64,000 nt of DNA from Nocardia salmonicida NBRC 13393 (lineage in GTDB: Bacteria > Actinomycetota > Actinomycetes > Mycobacteriales > Mycobacteriaceae), in contig NZ_BDBR01000003.1 of the NCBI RefSeq assembly GCF_001613085.1, positions 62,001 through 126,000 of the forward strand, written 5' to 3'. Of the stretch, positions 25,245 to 34,690 are shown one piece after another. The translations under genes and the position numbers were made by a program. Below the pieces are notes generated by a model. That model worked only from the letters and a program-made list of their open reading frames with translations. It ran no database searches and was not told the DNA's origin. The stretch's first letter is position 1. Every line of letters begins with the position of its first letter.

Positions 25245-26237
25245 GTGCACAAGTCCACTCGGCGCGTGATCGCCTTCGGCTCGGCCGCCCTCGCCACTGC
25301 TGCCCTCCTGTCGGGCTGCGGTTCCGCCGACACCTCGGCAGCGGGGGGCAAGCTGAAGGTCGGTGTGTTCTTCCCCGGCTCGCTCTCCGACACCGGCTTC
25401 ATGCAGTCGGGGTATCTCGGCTACCAGCGCATCGCGGACACGCTCGGCGACAAGGTGGAACTCAGCAAGGTCGAGCAGGTCGCGGCCAGCGACTACCAGC
25501 AGGCACTGGTCCGCTTCGCCTCCACCAACGACCTGGTGATCTCCCTCGGCGGCCAGACCGACGCCGACGTGCGCAAGGTGGCGCCGCAGTTCCCGAACGT
25601 GAAGTTCGTCGAGATCGGCGGCCCAGCAGACACCAAGCCCATGGCCAATCTCGCCTACTACGACCCGCAGCAGGCCGAAGCCGAGTTCCTCAGCGGCGCG
25701 GTGTCGGCGGCGGGCTCCAAGTCCGGCGCGGTGGCCTTCGTCGGCGGTGTCGAGTTGCCCGCGATCGTCAACGCCGCCAACGCTTTCAGCAACGGCGCCC
25801 GTTTCGCCGACCCGGACGCGAAGGTACTGACCCCGCAGTACGTCGGTGACTTCAACGACCCCGCCAAGGCCAAGCAGGCCGCGCTGGCCGACTACGGCGC
25901 GGGAGCGGGCACGCTCGGTCAGATCGTGAACCTGGGCAAAGCGGGCATGGAGCAGGCCGCGGCCCAGTCCGGCGCCACGATGGTCGGCGGTCCGATCCCC
26001 GGTGACTGCACCAATCCCGTGCACCTGGGCTATGTGCACACCGATATCGGCGCCGAGGTCGAGTTCGCGGTGAACGCCGCGCTCGACAACTCGTGGAAGG
26101 CCGAGAACGTGCGTTTCGGGCTGACCTCGCCCAACGACGGCACCGATTTCGTGTTGTGCAGCAAGGACTCCGGGGTCGCCGACGCACTCGCGAAGGCGAA
26201 GACGGCCCTGTCCACCGGCGCGGTCAAGCCGTACTGA
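25245..26237 (+). CDS. BMP-family nucleoside-binding lipoprotein
   Basis: 330 residues. A lipoprotein signal ends at the lipobox LLSGCG (Cys near 25), so the protein is tethered outside the membrane. The mature part is a type 1 periplasmic-binding fold of the BMP/PnrA family: VGVFFPGSLSDTGFMQSGYLGYQRIAD is spread over the first strand and helix, and DLVISLGGQTDADV follows. PnrA-type proteins capture purine nucleosides. The GTG at 25245 has AAGGAG seven bases upstream. It is the first gene of an operon with the matching ATPase and two permeases. Confidence 0.88.
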   Translation: MHKSTRRVIAFGSAALATAALLSGCGSADTSAAGGKLKVGVFFPGSLSDTGFMQSGYLGYQRIADTLGDKVELSKVEQVAASDYQQALVRFASTNDLVISLGGQTDADVRKVAPQFPNVKFVEIGGPADTKPMANLAYYDPQQAEAEFLSGAVSAAGSKSGAVAFVGGVELPAIVNAANAFSNGARFADPDAKVLTPQYVGDFNDPAKAKQAALADYGAGAGTLGQIVNLGKAGMEQAAAQSGATMVGGPIPGDCTNPVHLGYVHTDIGAEVEFAVNAALDNSWKAENVRFGLTSPNDGTDFVLCSKDSGVADALAKAKTALSTGAVKPY

Positions 26238-26242
26238 GCACC

Positions 26243-27826
26243 ATGAGCACTCCCGCATTGACCCTGCAGGGGGTCGGCAAGCGCTTCGGTGACGTGCAGG
26301 CCCTCCACGATGTGGACGTCACCGTCGAATCCGGCACTGTCCATTGCATTCTCGGCGAGAACGGCGCGGGCAAGTCGACGCTGTGCAATCTCGTCTTCGG
26401 CGGCTACCGCCCCGACGCCGGTCGGATAGAGCTGGGCGGCAACGATTTCCGCCCCGACTCCCCCGCCGCCGCGATGGCCGCGGGCGTCGCGATGGTGCAC
26501 CAGCACTTCAGCTTGGTCACGACCATGACCGTCGGCGAGAACCTGTTGCTCACCCAGCGCGGACTCCGGATGCGCCGCAAGGACCTGACCGACCGGCTCG
26601 CCGAAATCGCCCAGCGCTACCGCCTGCGGATCGATCTCGACCAGCAGGTCGCGACGATGCCGGTCGGCGCCCGGCAGAAGGTCGAGATCGTGAAGGCGTT
26701 GCTGCGCGATCCGGCACTGATCCTGCTCGACGAACCGACGGGAGTGCTCGACCCGGCCGAGATCGACGCGTTGATCGACACCTGTCGCGCCATCGCCGCC
26801 GACGGCAAAGCGGTGGTCCTGGTGACGCACAAACTCGGCGAGGTGGCCAGGGTCGCCGACGCCGCGACCGTACTGCGACGCGGCACGGTCGCCGGTGGCG
26901 GGCGGATGTCGACCACCACCATCGCCCAGTTGCTCACCGCCATGGTGGGACGCACCGCTGCCGATCTCGACCCGACTGTCGCCGCGACCATCGGGCTCGA
27001 TCCCACGACACCAGCGGCACCTGCCTCGACAGCGGAAGCCGTCGTGCAGGAGTCGACGAACGAAACCGGTTCACCCGCACCGGTTCTCACTGTCGATCAA
27101 GTCACCGTGCGACGCGCCGACGGTAGCGCCGCGCTCGACGACGCGCGACTGGTTGTGCGGCCCGGCGAGATCGTCGGGATCGCGGGCGTCGAAGGCAACG
27201 GGCAGAGCGAGCTGGTCGCGGTGCTCGCGGGCAGCACCCCGGTGCACGCGGGCACTGTCACCCTCGACGGCATCGACATCACCACCGCACGACCGGCGGC
27301 GCGCACCGAGCGCGGTCTCGGCATCGTGCCCGAGGACCGCCATCGCGACGCGATGGTCGCCGATATGACGTTGGCCGAGAACCTCTTCCTCGGTCAGCTC
27401 AGCCGATTCGGGCGCTTCGGCCTGCTCAACAAACGGGCCATCGGCCGCGCCGCGCAGACCGAACTCGACCGGTTCGATGTGCGAGCGGCCGGACCGTGGG
27501 TGCGGATGGGCTCGCTCTCGGGCGGCAATCAGCAGAAGGTGGTGCTGGCCCGTGAGCTGTCGGCCACGAACCTGCGCTGCCTCGTCGCCGCTCAGCCGAC
27601 GCGTGGATTGGATATCGGCGCGGTCGATTTCGTGCTGACCCAGCTGCGGCGCGCGGCTGCCGACGGCTGCGGCGTGCTGGTGGTGTCGAGCGAGGTGCCC
27701 GAGCTGCTGGCCCTGTGCGACCGAGTGTTCGTCGCCTATCGCGGTGCGCTCGCGGGACCGGTGGAAACCTCCGATCCCACAGCGGCACAACAGATCAGCG
27801 AACTGATGATGGGAGTATCGGTATGA
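26243..27826 (+). CDS. Nucleoside ABC transporter, double ATPase subunit
   Basis: 527 residues with two ABC domains in tandem, like RbsA/NupO. Domain 1: Walker A GENGAGKST, Q-loop MVHQHFSLV, and Walker B LILLDEPTGVLDP; its signature is degenerate (PVGARQKVEI). Domain 2 (from about residue 285): degenerate Walker A GVEGNGQSE, proper signature SLSGGNQQKVV, and Walker B LRCLVAAQPTRGLD. This asymmetry is normal for the class. The ATG at 26243 is five bases after the BMP stop; longer frames upstream are ignored. It overlaps the first permease by ATGA. Confidence 0.9.
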   Translation: MSTPALTLQGVGKRFGDVQALHDVDVTVESGTVHCILGENGAGKSTLCNLVFGGYRPDAGRIELGGNDFRPDSPAAAMAAGVAMVHQHFSLVTTMTVGENLLLTQRGLRMRRKDLTDRLAEIAQRYRLRIDLDQQVATMPVGARQKVEIVKALLRDPALILLDEPTGVLDPAEIDALIDTCRAIAADGKAVVLVTHKLGEVARVADAATVLRRGTVAGGGRMSTTTIAQLLTAMVGRTAADLDPTVAATIGLDPTTPAAPASTAEAVVQESTNETGSPAPVLTVDQVTVRRADGSAALDDARLVVRPGEIVGIAGVEGNGQSELVAVLAGSTPVHAGTVTLDGIDITTARPAARTERGLGIVPEDRHRDAMVADMTLAENLFLGQLSRFGRFGLLNKRAIGRAAQTELDRFDVRAAGPWVRMGSLSGGNQQKVVLARELSATNLRCLVAAQPTRGLDIGAVDFVLTQLRRAAADGCGVLVVSSEVPELLALCDRVFVAYRGALAGPVETSDPTAAQQISELMMGVSV

Positions 27827-28995
27827 CCGCGGCGAACGAGAGCCGTCCCGCGCGGCGACCAGCCACTACCGGACTCGGCCGGATCGACCTGCGGCAGTGG
27901 GCGCATCAGCCGATCGTCGTCGCCGCCGCGGCCATGGTCGCCGCCGGTGTGATCGGTCTGATCCTGGCCGCCGTGGCGGGCGCGGCACCGGCCGCGACGA
28001 TGACCGCGCTGTGGGAGGGAATGTTCGGCAGCGACTACGCCATCGGCGCTTCGTTCAATGTCGCCGCCACGTTGATGCTGGTCGCGGTCGGTTTCACCAT
28101 CGCGCACCGCGCCGGATTGGTCAATGTCGGTGGCGAGGGGCAGATCTGCGCGGGCGGTATCGCCGCCACCGCGATCGGCACCACACTCACCGGCGCACCG
28201 ACCGCGATCACCCTGCCCGCAGTCCTGATCGGCGCCGCGGCGGCCGGCTGGCTGTGGGCGGCGATCGCGGCGTATCTGCGGGTCCGACGTGGAACCAGCG
28301 AGATCATCACCACGCTGCTGCTCAACTTCGTCGGCCTGGCACTGGTGCTGCTCGTCGTGCACGAGCCCGCGCTGCTGCGTCAGCCGGTGACCTCCTCGGA
28401 GACGCTCCCGCAGTCCGAACAGCTCACCGCGGCGGCACATCTACCGCTACTCGGCATCGAACGCTCCCCCGCGACGATCGCCTTGTGGATCGCGGTGATC
28501 GCCGCACTCGGCACCGCGATCCTGGTGCGCCACACCGCGCTCGGCACCCGCCTGCGCGCGGTCGGACTCAATCCCGACGCGGCGGCCCGACTCGGACTGC
28601 CGGTCGGCCGGTTGCGATTCCTGAGCCTGTCGAGCGCGGGCGCGTTCGCCGGTGTGGCAGGCGGGTTACTGGTGGCGACAGCGCCTTTCGTGCTCGCCGA
28701 AGGATTCTCCTCCGGCTACGGCTTCTCCGGCCTTGTCGTCGGCCTGCTCGCCCGCGGCTCGTTGTCGGCGGTCGTGGCCGTCTCGCTGTTGCTCGGCTTC
28801 CTCGTCTCCGGCGGGATCAACTTGCAACTGGCGGCCAACGTGCCCGCCTCGACCATCGCCGTCGTGGAGTCGCTGATGATCGTGTTCATCGCGGGGGCCG
28901 CGCTCTGGACAAGAAGCGCCCGCAAGTCCGAACTCGCGGCACCACAACCGGTTTCCCCCGTGGATACCGCCGACCTGGCAGGAGCACCGCGATGA
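27823..28995 (+). CDS. Nucleoside ABC permease 1
   Basis: 390 residues, BPD_transp_2 family (NupP/YufP type), with about 8-10 membrane helices after a 30-residue charged N-terminus. The motif FTIAHRAGLVNVGGEGQI is the family signature, and RGTSEIITTLLLNFVGLAL is the coupling region. The ATG at 27823 overlaps the ATPase stop (ATGA). It pairs with the next gene to form the channel for nucleosides. Confidence 0.9.
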   Translation: MTAANESRPARRPATTGLGRIDLRQWAHQPIVVAAAAMVAAGVIGLILAAVAGAAPAATMTALWEGMFGSDYAIGASFNVAATLMLVAVGFTIAHRAGLVNVGGEGQICAGGIAATAIGTTLTGAPTAITLPAVLIGAAAAGWLWAAIAAYLRVRRGTSEIITTLLLNFVGLALVLLVVHEPALLRQPVTSSETLPQSEQLTAAAHLPLLGIERSPATIALWIAVIAALGTAILVRHTALGTRLRAVGLNPDAAARLGLPVGRLRFLSLSSAGAFAGVAGGLLVATAPFVLAEGFSSGYGFSGLVVGLLARGSLSAVVAVSLLLGFLVSGGINLQLAANVPASTIAVVESLMIVFIAGAALWTRSARKSELAAPQPVSPVDTADLAGAPR

Positions 28996-29918
28996 GCCTC
29001 GACACGGTCACCGACATCGCCACCAGCGGCATCGGTTTCACCCTGCCCATCCTGGTCGCCGCGAGCGGCGAGCTGGTCAGCGAGCGCGCGGGCGTGCTCA
29101 ATCTGAGCCTCGAGGCGATGATGCTGACCGGCGCGTTCGCTGGTGTACTCGGCGCCGTCACCACCGGTTCACCGGTGCTCGGCGCGGCCACCGCGGTGAT
29201 CGCCGCCCTGATCTTCGGCGCGCTGCAGGCGATCTGGAGTATCGGCCTGCGTGCCGACCAGATCGTCGTCGGCATCGCCAGCAACGCGCTGGCGCTGGGC
29301 GCCACCACCTACGGTGCGCGGCTTCTGCTCGCCGACGGCAAGGGGCACAGCGTGCCTGGCTTCGACGCGCTGAAGATTCCGCTGCTGCACGACATCCCGG
29401 TCATCGGGCCCGCCCTGTTCGGTCAGACCGCACTCGGCTATCTGTGCATCGCCGTCGTCGCCGTGCTGGCGTTCGTGTTCTCCCGCCGTACCAAGCTGGG
29501 CCTGGTGATCGATGCGATCGGTGAGGACGCCGTCGCCGCCGACCGCACCGGCCTTTCCGTGCGGGCCGTGCGCTACGGCTGTGTGCTGCTGGCCGCGTTC
29601 GCCGCGGGCCTCGGCGGTGCGCAACTCGCGCTGTCGGAGGTGCATTCGTTCAGCGACAACATGACCGGCGGCATCGGCTATCTCGCCGTGGTCGCGGTGA
29701 TCGCGGGCCGCTGGCGCGCGCTCGGCGTGATCTGGGCATCGGTGTTCTTCGGCATCGCCCAGGCGTTGCAGTTCGCCTTGCCCGCACTCGGTGTGGACGT
29801 GCCGTTCGCGCTGCTGGTGATGCTGCCCTACCTGATCGCGATCGTCGCCGTCAGCGGCTTGGTCGGCAACAGCCGCTCGCCGCGCGACCTCACCGTCGCC
29901 TTCGCCCGAACTTCCTGA
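28992..29918 (+). CDS. Nucleoside ABC permease 2
   Basis: 308 residues, BPD_transp_2 family (NupQ/YufQ type). ASGELVSERAGVLNLSLEAMM is the matching signature, and SIGLRADQIVVGIASNALALG the second. About eight hydrophobic helices. ATGA overlap with permease 1 shows tight coupling. Heterodimer with permease 1 is the family norm. Confidence 0.9.
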   Translation: MSLDTVTDIATSGIGFTLPILVAASGELVSERAGVLNLSLEAMMLTGAFAGVLGAVTTGSPVLGAATAVIAALIFGALQAIWSIGLRADQIVVGIASNALALGATTYGARLLLADGKGHSVPGFDALKIPLLHDIPVIGPALFGQTALGYLCIAVVAVLAFVFSRRTKLGLVIDAIGEDAVAADRTGLSVRAVRYGCVLLAAFAAGLGGAQLALSEVHSFSDNMTGGIGYLAVVAVIAGRWRALGVIWASVFFGIAQALQFALPALGVDVPFALLVMLPYLIAIVAVSGLVGNSRSPRDLTVAFARTS

Positions 29919-29946
29919 CCCGCCGCTACTTTCGTAGGAGCCACCG

Positions 29947-30927
29947 TTGACTCTGATCCTGTCGCACTCCGATGTGACCGCCGTCCTCGATCGCGGCGAG
30001 GTGTTCGCCGCCGTCGAGCGCGCACACGCCGATCTGGCGCTCGGCACCGCGTTCGTGCCCGCCCCACCAGCGATGGCCCTGGGTGAGGCCGCCTTCGTGC
30101 CGATGGTCGCCGCCGCCGAGTCCGCCGGCGCCGCCGCGGTGAAACTGCTCGCCGACCTGCCTGCCAATCGCGAACGCGGACTGCCGGTGCAGCGGTCGGT
30201 GATCGTGGTGACCTCGGCGGCCGACGGTGCGTGCGAGGCACTGATCGACGGACGCCTCGTGACCGCCGTGCGCACCGCCGCCGCCAGCGCTGTGGCCACG
30301 AAATACCTTTCCCGGCAAGCCAGTTCGGTTCTGGGCGTGATCGGTGCGGGCAATCTGGCCGTCGAACACACCCGCGCGATCGCGACCGTGCGCGAGCTCG
30401 AGACCGTACTGGTCTGGTCGCGGACCGCGGCCACGATCGACCGATTCCGCAGTGCGATAGCCGATCTCGGCCTCGAGGTGCGCGCCCTCGACAGCCCGGA
30501 GGCCGTCACCCGTGCCGCCGATGTGCTGTGCACCCTCACTCCCTCCCGCGAACCGATCGTCCACGGCGCCTGGTTCGGCGACGGCCTGCACGTCAATGCC
30601 GTCGGAGCGCCGCCGCGTGCGGATCACCGGGAGGTGGACGGCGAAGCGATGCGCCGGTCCAGGGTCGTCGTAGACTCGATCGGCACCACGCTCACCAAGT
30701 CCGGCGACACCCTGATGGCCATCGCCGAAGGCGCGATCACCCAGGACGCGGTGAGCACCGAGCTGGGCGAGGTGATCGCGGGCCGGGCACCCGGGCGCCG
30801 CGACGACCGCGACATCACCCTGTTCAATTCGGTGGGCATCGGTCTGCAGGATCTGGCCGCCGCCCGCCTGCTCATCGACAAGGCCCGCGCCAACGGCATC
30901 GGAACGGAAGTGGATCTCACCGCATGA
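29947..30927 (+). CDS. Ornithine cyclodeaminase/mu-crystallin family enzyme
   Basis: 326 residues. N-terminal dimerisation part has LPANRERGLPVQRSVIVV and the substrate-side RTAAASAVATKYLSR; the Rossmann half begins VLGVIGAGNLAVEHTRAI and continues with ADVLCTLTPSREPIV. Family members bind NAD(P) and act on amino or imino acids (ornithine cyclodeaminase, alanine dehydrogenase, ketimine reductase). In this operon, after a nucleoside importer and before a deaminase, the true substrate is probably not ornithine. Starts with TTG at 29947 after GGAG. Confidence 0.83.
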   Translation: MTLILSHSDVTAVLDRGEVFAAVERAHADLALGTAFVPAPPAMALGEAAFVPMVAAAESAGAAAVKLLADLPANRERGLPVQRSVIVVTSAADGACEALIDGRLVTAVRTAAASAVATKYLSRQASSVLGVIGAGNLAVEHTRAIATVRELETVLVWSRTAATIDRFRSAIADLGLEVRALDSPEAVTRAADVLCTLTPSREPIVHGAWFGDGLHVNAVGAPPRADHREVDGEAMRRSRVVVDSIGTTLTKSGDTLMAIAEGAITQDAVSTELGEVIAGRAPGRRDDRDITLFNSVGIGLQDLAAARLLIDKARANGIGTEVDLTA

Positions 30928-31400
30928 GCGAGCTGACCGAGATCGACATCACCCACCTGCGCCGCGCCATCGACCTCGCCGGGCACGCGGCCGCGCTCGG
31001 TGACCGACCTTTCGGCGCGGTCGCGGTCACCCCCGACGGCGCTGTCCTGGCCGAGGGCGTGAACGCGGTGAACTCCACCGGCGATGTCACCACCCACGCC
31101 GAACTGGTCGCGATCACCCTCGCGACCGCTGCGGGCCACGCCGCGCAATTGCGCGGCGCCACCGTCTACGCCAGCGGGGAACCGTGTCCGATGTGCGCCG
31201 CCGCGATGGTGTGGGCCGGGGTCGGTCGCATCGTCTTCGCCGCGGCCGCAGCCGAATTCGGGCCGATCCTGCCCCCTGGTCCCAGCTTCGAGCTCACCTG
31301 CGCCGAGGTCGTCGCGCGCTCGAACGTGCCGGTCGAGGTCAGCGGACCGCACCTCGGCGAGGAAGCTCTCGCCGTGTTCCGCGCGGCCGCGAAGAACTAG
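30924..31400 (+). CDS. CMP/dCMP-type zinc nucleobase deaminase
   Basis: 158 residues. The zinc site is complete: His58-Ala-Glu60 (THAELVAI) and Pro87-Cys88-Pro-Met-Cys91 (EPCPMCAAAMVW). The length and FGPILPPGPSF segment fit guanine deaminase-like or tRNA-adenosine-like single-domain enzymes that act on free purine or pyrimidine bases. Its coupling (ATGA) to a nucleoside-import operon suggests it deaminates an imported purine such as guanine. The last gene before a strong terminator. Confidence 0.87.
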   Translation: MSELTEIDITHLRRAIDLAGHAAALGDRPFGAVAVTPDGAVLAEGVNAVNSTGDVTTHAELVAITLATAAGHAAQLRGATVYASGEPCPMCAAAMVWAGVGRIVFAAAAAEFGPILPPGPSFELTCAEVVARSNVPVEVSGPHLGEEALAVFRAAAKN

Positions 31401-31407
31401 TCCCGGA

Positions 31408-31452
31408 CACACCGAGGGCGCGGCGCCACCTCGACGCCGCGCCCTCGGTGTG
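31408..31452. terminator. Strong bidirectional terminator
   Basis: An 18-base perfect stem, CACACCGAGGGCGCGGCG pairing with CGCCGCGCCCTCGGTGTG across a nine-base loop, separates the nucleoside operon from the convergent symporter gene. Confidence 0.88.
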
Positions 31453-31455
31453 CGG

Positions 31456-32814
31456 TCACTTCGCCACGACGACCTCGACGGGCTCGCCCAGTTCACGCTG
31501 TTCCTCGATCGCCTCGGGAGTACCCGGCACCTGCGTGCCGCGCAGCGAGACGCCCTTGGTCTCGATGAGGAAGAACGACGCGATCAAGCCGACGGCGCAC
31601 GCACCGAACATGTAGAACGCCGGAATCATGTTGTTGCCGGTCGCGCTGATGAGTGCCTCGTTGACCACCGGCGCGGTACCACCGAACATCGAGGTGGCGA
31701 CGTTGTAACCGATCGCCACACCGGCGAAACGCACGATCGTGGGAAACATCGCGGGGAAGGTGGCCGAGATCGTCGCCAGCTGGGGAGCGTAGAGCAGACC
31801 CAGGATCGCGAAGCCGACGATCGCGCCGGTGAGCGAAGAACCGATCAGGTGATAGACCGGGATCACCGCGATCATCATCGCCGCGCACGAGAACATCCAC
31901 ATCGGTTTGCGCCCGATCCGGTCCGAGAGCGCACCGAGGAACGGCAGGGTGCACAGCATCGCGACCTGGCCGATCAGCGGCACGAGCAATGCATCCGATT
32001 CCTCCATACCGAGCGTGGAACCGAGGTAGGTCGGGGTGTAGCTGAGCAACGAGTAGTTGACGACGTTGAGCGCGATCACCAGGCCGAACAGGGTCAGCAC
32101 CGGACGCAGGTACTTCGTCACCAGATCGCGGTAGACACCGGAGACTTCCTCGGTCTCGTCCTTGCGGTCGACCTCACGGAACACCGGGGTGTCCTCCACC
32201 CGGCTGCGCAGATACATGCCGATCAGGCCGAGCGGACCGGCGATCATGAACGGAATGCGCCAGCCCCACGAATTCATCGACGCGTCGTCGAGCACATTCA
32301 CCAGCAGCAGGGCGACCAGATTGCCGAGGGTGAAGCCGGCGAGCGTACCGACCTCCAGGAAACTGCCATAGAATCCGCGCTTGCGATCGGGCGCGTATTC
32401 GGCCATGAATGTCGCGGCGCCACCGTATTCGCCGCCGGCGGAAAGTCCCTGGATCATGCGCAGCACGTAGAGCAGAATCGGGGCGCCGATGCCGATCATG
32501 TCGAAGCTCGGGATAAGACCGACGGCGAGCGTCGATCCGGCCATCAGAATAATCGTGGTGGCGAGTACTCGCTTGCGCCCGATGCGGTCGCCGAGCGGAC
32601 CCCAGATCATGCCGCCCACCGGCCGTATCAGGAACGATACGGCGAAACCGAGCAGCGTGTAGACCATCCCGGACTCGCCGTCGCCGGGGAACAACGATCT
32701 CGCGATATAGGTCGCCAGATAGGCATAGACACCGTAGTCGAACCATTCGACCGCATTACCGATCGCCGACGCACCGATAGCCCGGTGCAGCACCGATTTC
32801 GATTCCCTGGACAT
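31456..32814 (-). CDS. MFS metabolite:H+ symporter (ProP/ShiA-like)
   Basis: 452 residues of the metabolite:H+ symporter family. The N-terminus has GNAVEWFDYGVYAYLA, the family TM1 signature, then GMIWGPLGDRIGRKRVL (motif A) and LIGTSLTG-like later helices. Twelve hydrophobic segments. Substrates in this family include betaine, proline, shikimate, alpha-ketoglutarate and citrate. ATG at 32814 with GAGAGGTG upstream is preferred to the earlier ATG at 32868. Confidence 0.87.
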   Translation of the reverse strand: MSRESKSVLHRAIGASAIGNAVEWFDYGVYAYLATYIARSLFPGDGESGMVYTLLGFAVSFLIRPVGGMIWGPLGDRIGRKRVLATTIILMAGSTLAVGLIPSFDMIGIGAPILLYVLRMIQGLSAGGEYGGAATFMAEYAPDRKRGFYGSFLEVGTLAGFTLGNLVALLLVNVLDDASMNSWGWRIPFMIAGPLGLIGMYLRSRVEDTPVFREVDRKDETEEVSGVYRDLVTKYLRPVLTLFGLVIALNVVNYSLLSYTPTYLGSTLGMEESDALLVPLIGQVAMLCTLPFLGALSDRIGRKPMWMFSCAAMMIAVIPVYHLIGSSLTGAIVGFAILGLLYAPQLATISATFPAMFPTIVRFAGVAIGYNVATSMFGGTAPVVNEALISATGNNMIPAFYMFGACAVGLIASFFLIETKGVSLRGTQVPGTPEAIEEQRELGEPVEVVVAK

Positions 32815-32917
32815 CCACAACACCTCTCGTCGTCGCCTTTCACTAATACCCGACCTCTTTGCGAACAAACGTTACGAGCGCGCGAAGACCCGCAATTATG
32901 GGCTCTATACTGCGAAT

Positions 32918-33400
32918 ATGGCGCTGCGACACGGTATATCTGCCGCCGTTCGGCGACCTGGCCGACCCGCGAGTGCTGGCCGAGGCCGCGGTCGAGGCCG
33001 AGACCGCGGGCTTCGACGACGTCTTCGTCTGGGACCACGTGGCGCGTCCGCACGACCGCGGTCTCGCCGTCGGCGAGGCCTGGATCGGGTTGGCCGCGAT
33101 CGCCGCCGCGACGACCGGAGTGGTGTTCGGTCCGCGCGTGACCCCGCTGTCTCGCCGACGTCCACAGGACGTGGCCCGCGAGACCGTCGCTCTGGACCTG
33201 CTCAGCAACGGCCGACTCGCCCTCGGCGTCGGACTCGGCTCCGAGGCGACCTGAACGGGTTCGCGGTCGTGGTCGCCGCAGCCACCGATCACGACCGCGA
33301 CGCCTACGAAAAGGCAGGCGCGACTTGGTGGTTGGCCGAACTTCCGATGTTGTGCACGAAGGCAGAGGCGATCACCCGCGTTCGCCGAGGCCCCGGCTGA
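32918..33400 (+). pseudogene. Ruined LLM-class F420-dependent oxidoreductase
   Basis: Starts MALRHG at 32918, but the family text VYLPPFGDLADPRVLAEAA and the block FDDVFVWDHVARPHDRG lie in a second frame, which runs to LGVGLGSEAT and a stop near 33252. The C-terminal family text NGFAVVVAAATDHDRDAYE and AGATWWLAELP then resumes in the first frame to 33400. A normal protein of this family is about 280 residues; roughly 100 residues between the two blocks are missing. At least two frame shifts and one internal deletion make this a pseudogene. Confidence 0.8.
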
Positions 33401-33406
33401 GGCGGG

Positions 33407-34684
33407 TCACGCGAGAGCAGCGAGTTTGTTTGCGAGGACGGCCTTTTCGCGTTCGTTTCCGCACCGACGGATGGCTTCGGCCAGCTCCGCACGAGCGTCG
33501 GTGGTGCGGCCGAGTCGGCTGAGCAGTTCGCCGCGCACGCTGGGCAGCAGGTGCGAGGTGGACAGGGCGCCGGCCGCGGCGAGCTCGTCGACGATCGGCA
33601 AGGCCGCCGCGGGCCCCTCGGCCATCGACACCGCCACCGCCCGGTTCAGGTCCACCACCGGTGAGGGCGCGAGCCTGCCCAGCGCCTCGTACAGCACCAC
33701 CACCCGTTCCCAATCGGTCCGCTCGACCGAGGGCGCGACCGCGTGACATTCGGCGATCGCGGCCTGCAGACCATAGGCGCCCAGACCACGCCCCACTTCA
33801 CCGGCTTTCACCAGCGCGGCACGGCCGCGTCGGATCGCCGAGCGGTCCCAGCGGCGGCGATCCTGCTGTTCGAGCAACACCGGCTCGCCGTCGGGACCGG
33901 TGCGAGCGGGGAAGCGCGCCGCGGTCAGCTCGAGTAGCGCGAGCAGGCCGTAGACCTCGGGTTCGGCGGGCATCAGCCGCGAGAGCACGCGGGCCAGCCG
34001 CTGCGCTTCCCCCGCGAGATCGAAGCGGATGAGATCGTCGCCGGTGCTGGCCGACGATCCCTCGGTGAAGATCAGGTAGATGACGCCGAGCACCGAACCC
34101 AGGCGGGCCCGGCGCTCGGCGGCGGGCGGCACTTCGAACGCGACCTCGGCCGCGCCGAGTGTCTTCTTCGCCCTGGTGATCCTGGCCTGCACGGTCGCGG
34201 TGGGCACCAGGCAGGCCTTGGCGATCTCGTCACTGGTCAGACCACCGACGACGCGCAGCGTCAAGGCCAGACGCGCCTCCCGCGACAGCACCGGGTGACA
34301 CGAGATGAACATCAACGCGAGCACGTCGTCGTCGATCTGATCGGGATCCCACAGCACGTCCGCCGCCGCGCGCACGGGGTCGCCACCGGTGAGCGCATCG
34401 CCCTCGCCGAGGTCGGCGGCGAGGGCGGTGTAGCGGTCATCGAGGGCGGCGCGACGCCGGAACGCGTCGATCGCGCGGCGTCTGCCGACGGTGAGCAACC
34501 ACCCGGCCGGCTGCCGTGGCACGCCTTCACGCGGCCACGTCACCAGTGCCTCTGCCAGCGCTTCCTGGGCCAGATCCTCGGCCATCGCGAAGTCGCGGGT
34601 GTAGCGCGCGAGCGCGCCGACGATGCGGGCCGATTCGATCCGCCAGACGGCGGCGACGGCCTCGCGGCCGGTGTGGTCGCTCAT
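33407..34684 (-). CDS. ECF42-group RNA polymerase sigma factor
   Basis: 425 residues. Sigma region 2 is at about 15-85 (AEDLAQEALAEALVTWP, GWLLTVGRRRAIDAFRRR), region 4 near 130-180 (LTSDEIAKACLVPTATV, QARITRAKKTLG), followed by a 220-residue helical TPR-like domain (PEVYGLLALLELTAARFPAR, DLNRAVAVSMAEGP). This architecture, without an anti-sigma factor but next to a DGPF-domain gene, defines group ECF42. The C-terminal domain is needed for activity in studied members. It lies six bases downstream of the DGPF gene and is co-transcribed. Confidence 0.9.
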   Translation of the reverse strand: MSDHTGREAVAAVWRIESARIVGALARYTRDFAMAEDLAQEALAEALVTWPREGVPRQPAGWLLTVGRRRAIDAFRRRAALDDRYTALAADLGEGDALTGGDPVRAAADVLWDPDQIDDDVLALMFISCHPVLSREARLALTLRVVGGLTSDEIAKACLVPTATVQARITRAKKTLGAAEVAFEVPPAAERRARLGSVLGVIYLIFTEGSSASTGDDLIRFDLAGEAQRLARVLSRLMPAEPEVYGLLALLELTAARFPARTGPDGEPVLLEQQDRRRWDRSAIRRGRAALVKAGEVGRGLGAYGLQAAIAECHAVAPSVERTDWERVVVLYEALGRLAPSPVVDLNRAVAVSMAEGPAAALPIVDELAAAGALSTSHLLPSVRGELLSRLGRTTDARAELAEAIRRCGNEREKAVLANKLAALA

Positions 34685-34690
34685 CGCGGT

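Noticed and set aside
31084..33141. Plus-strand 685-codon frame over the symporter gene
   Set aside because: Antisense shadow of a clear MFS gene and of a terminator.
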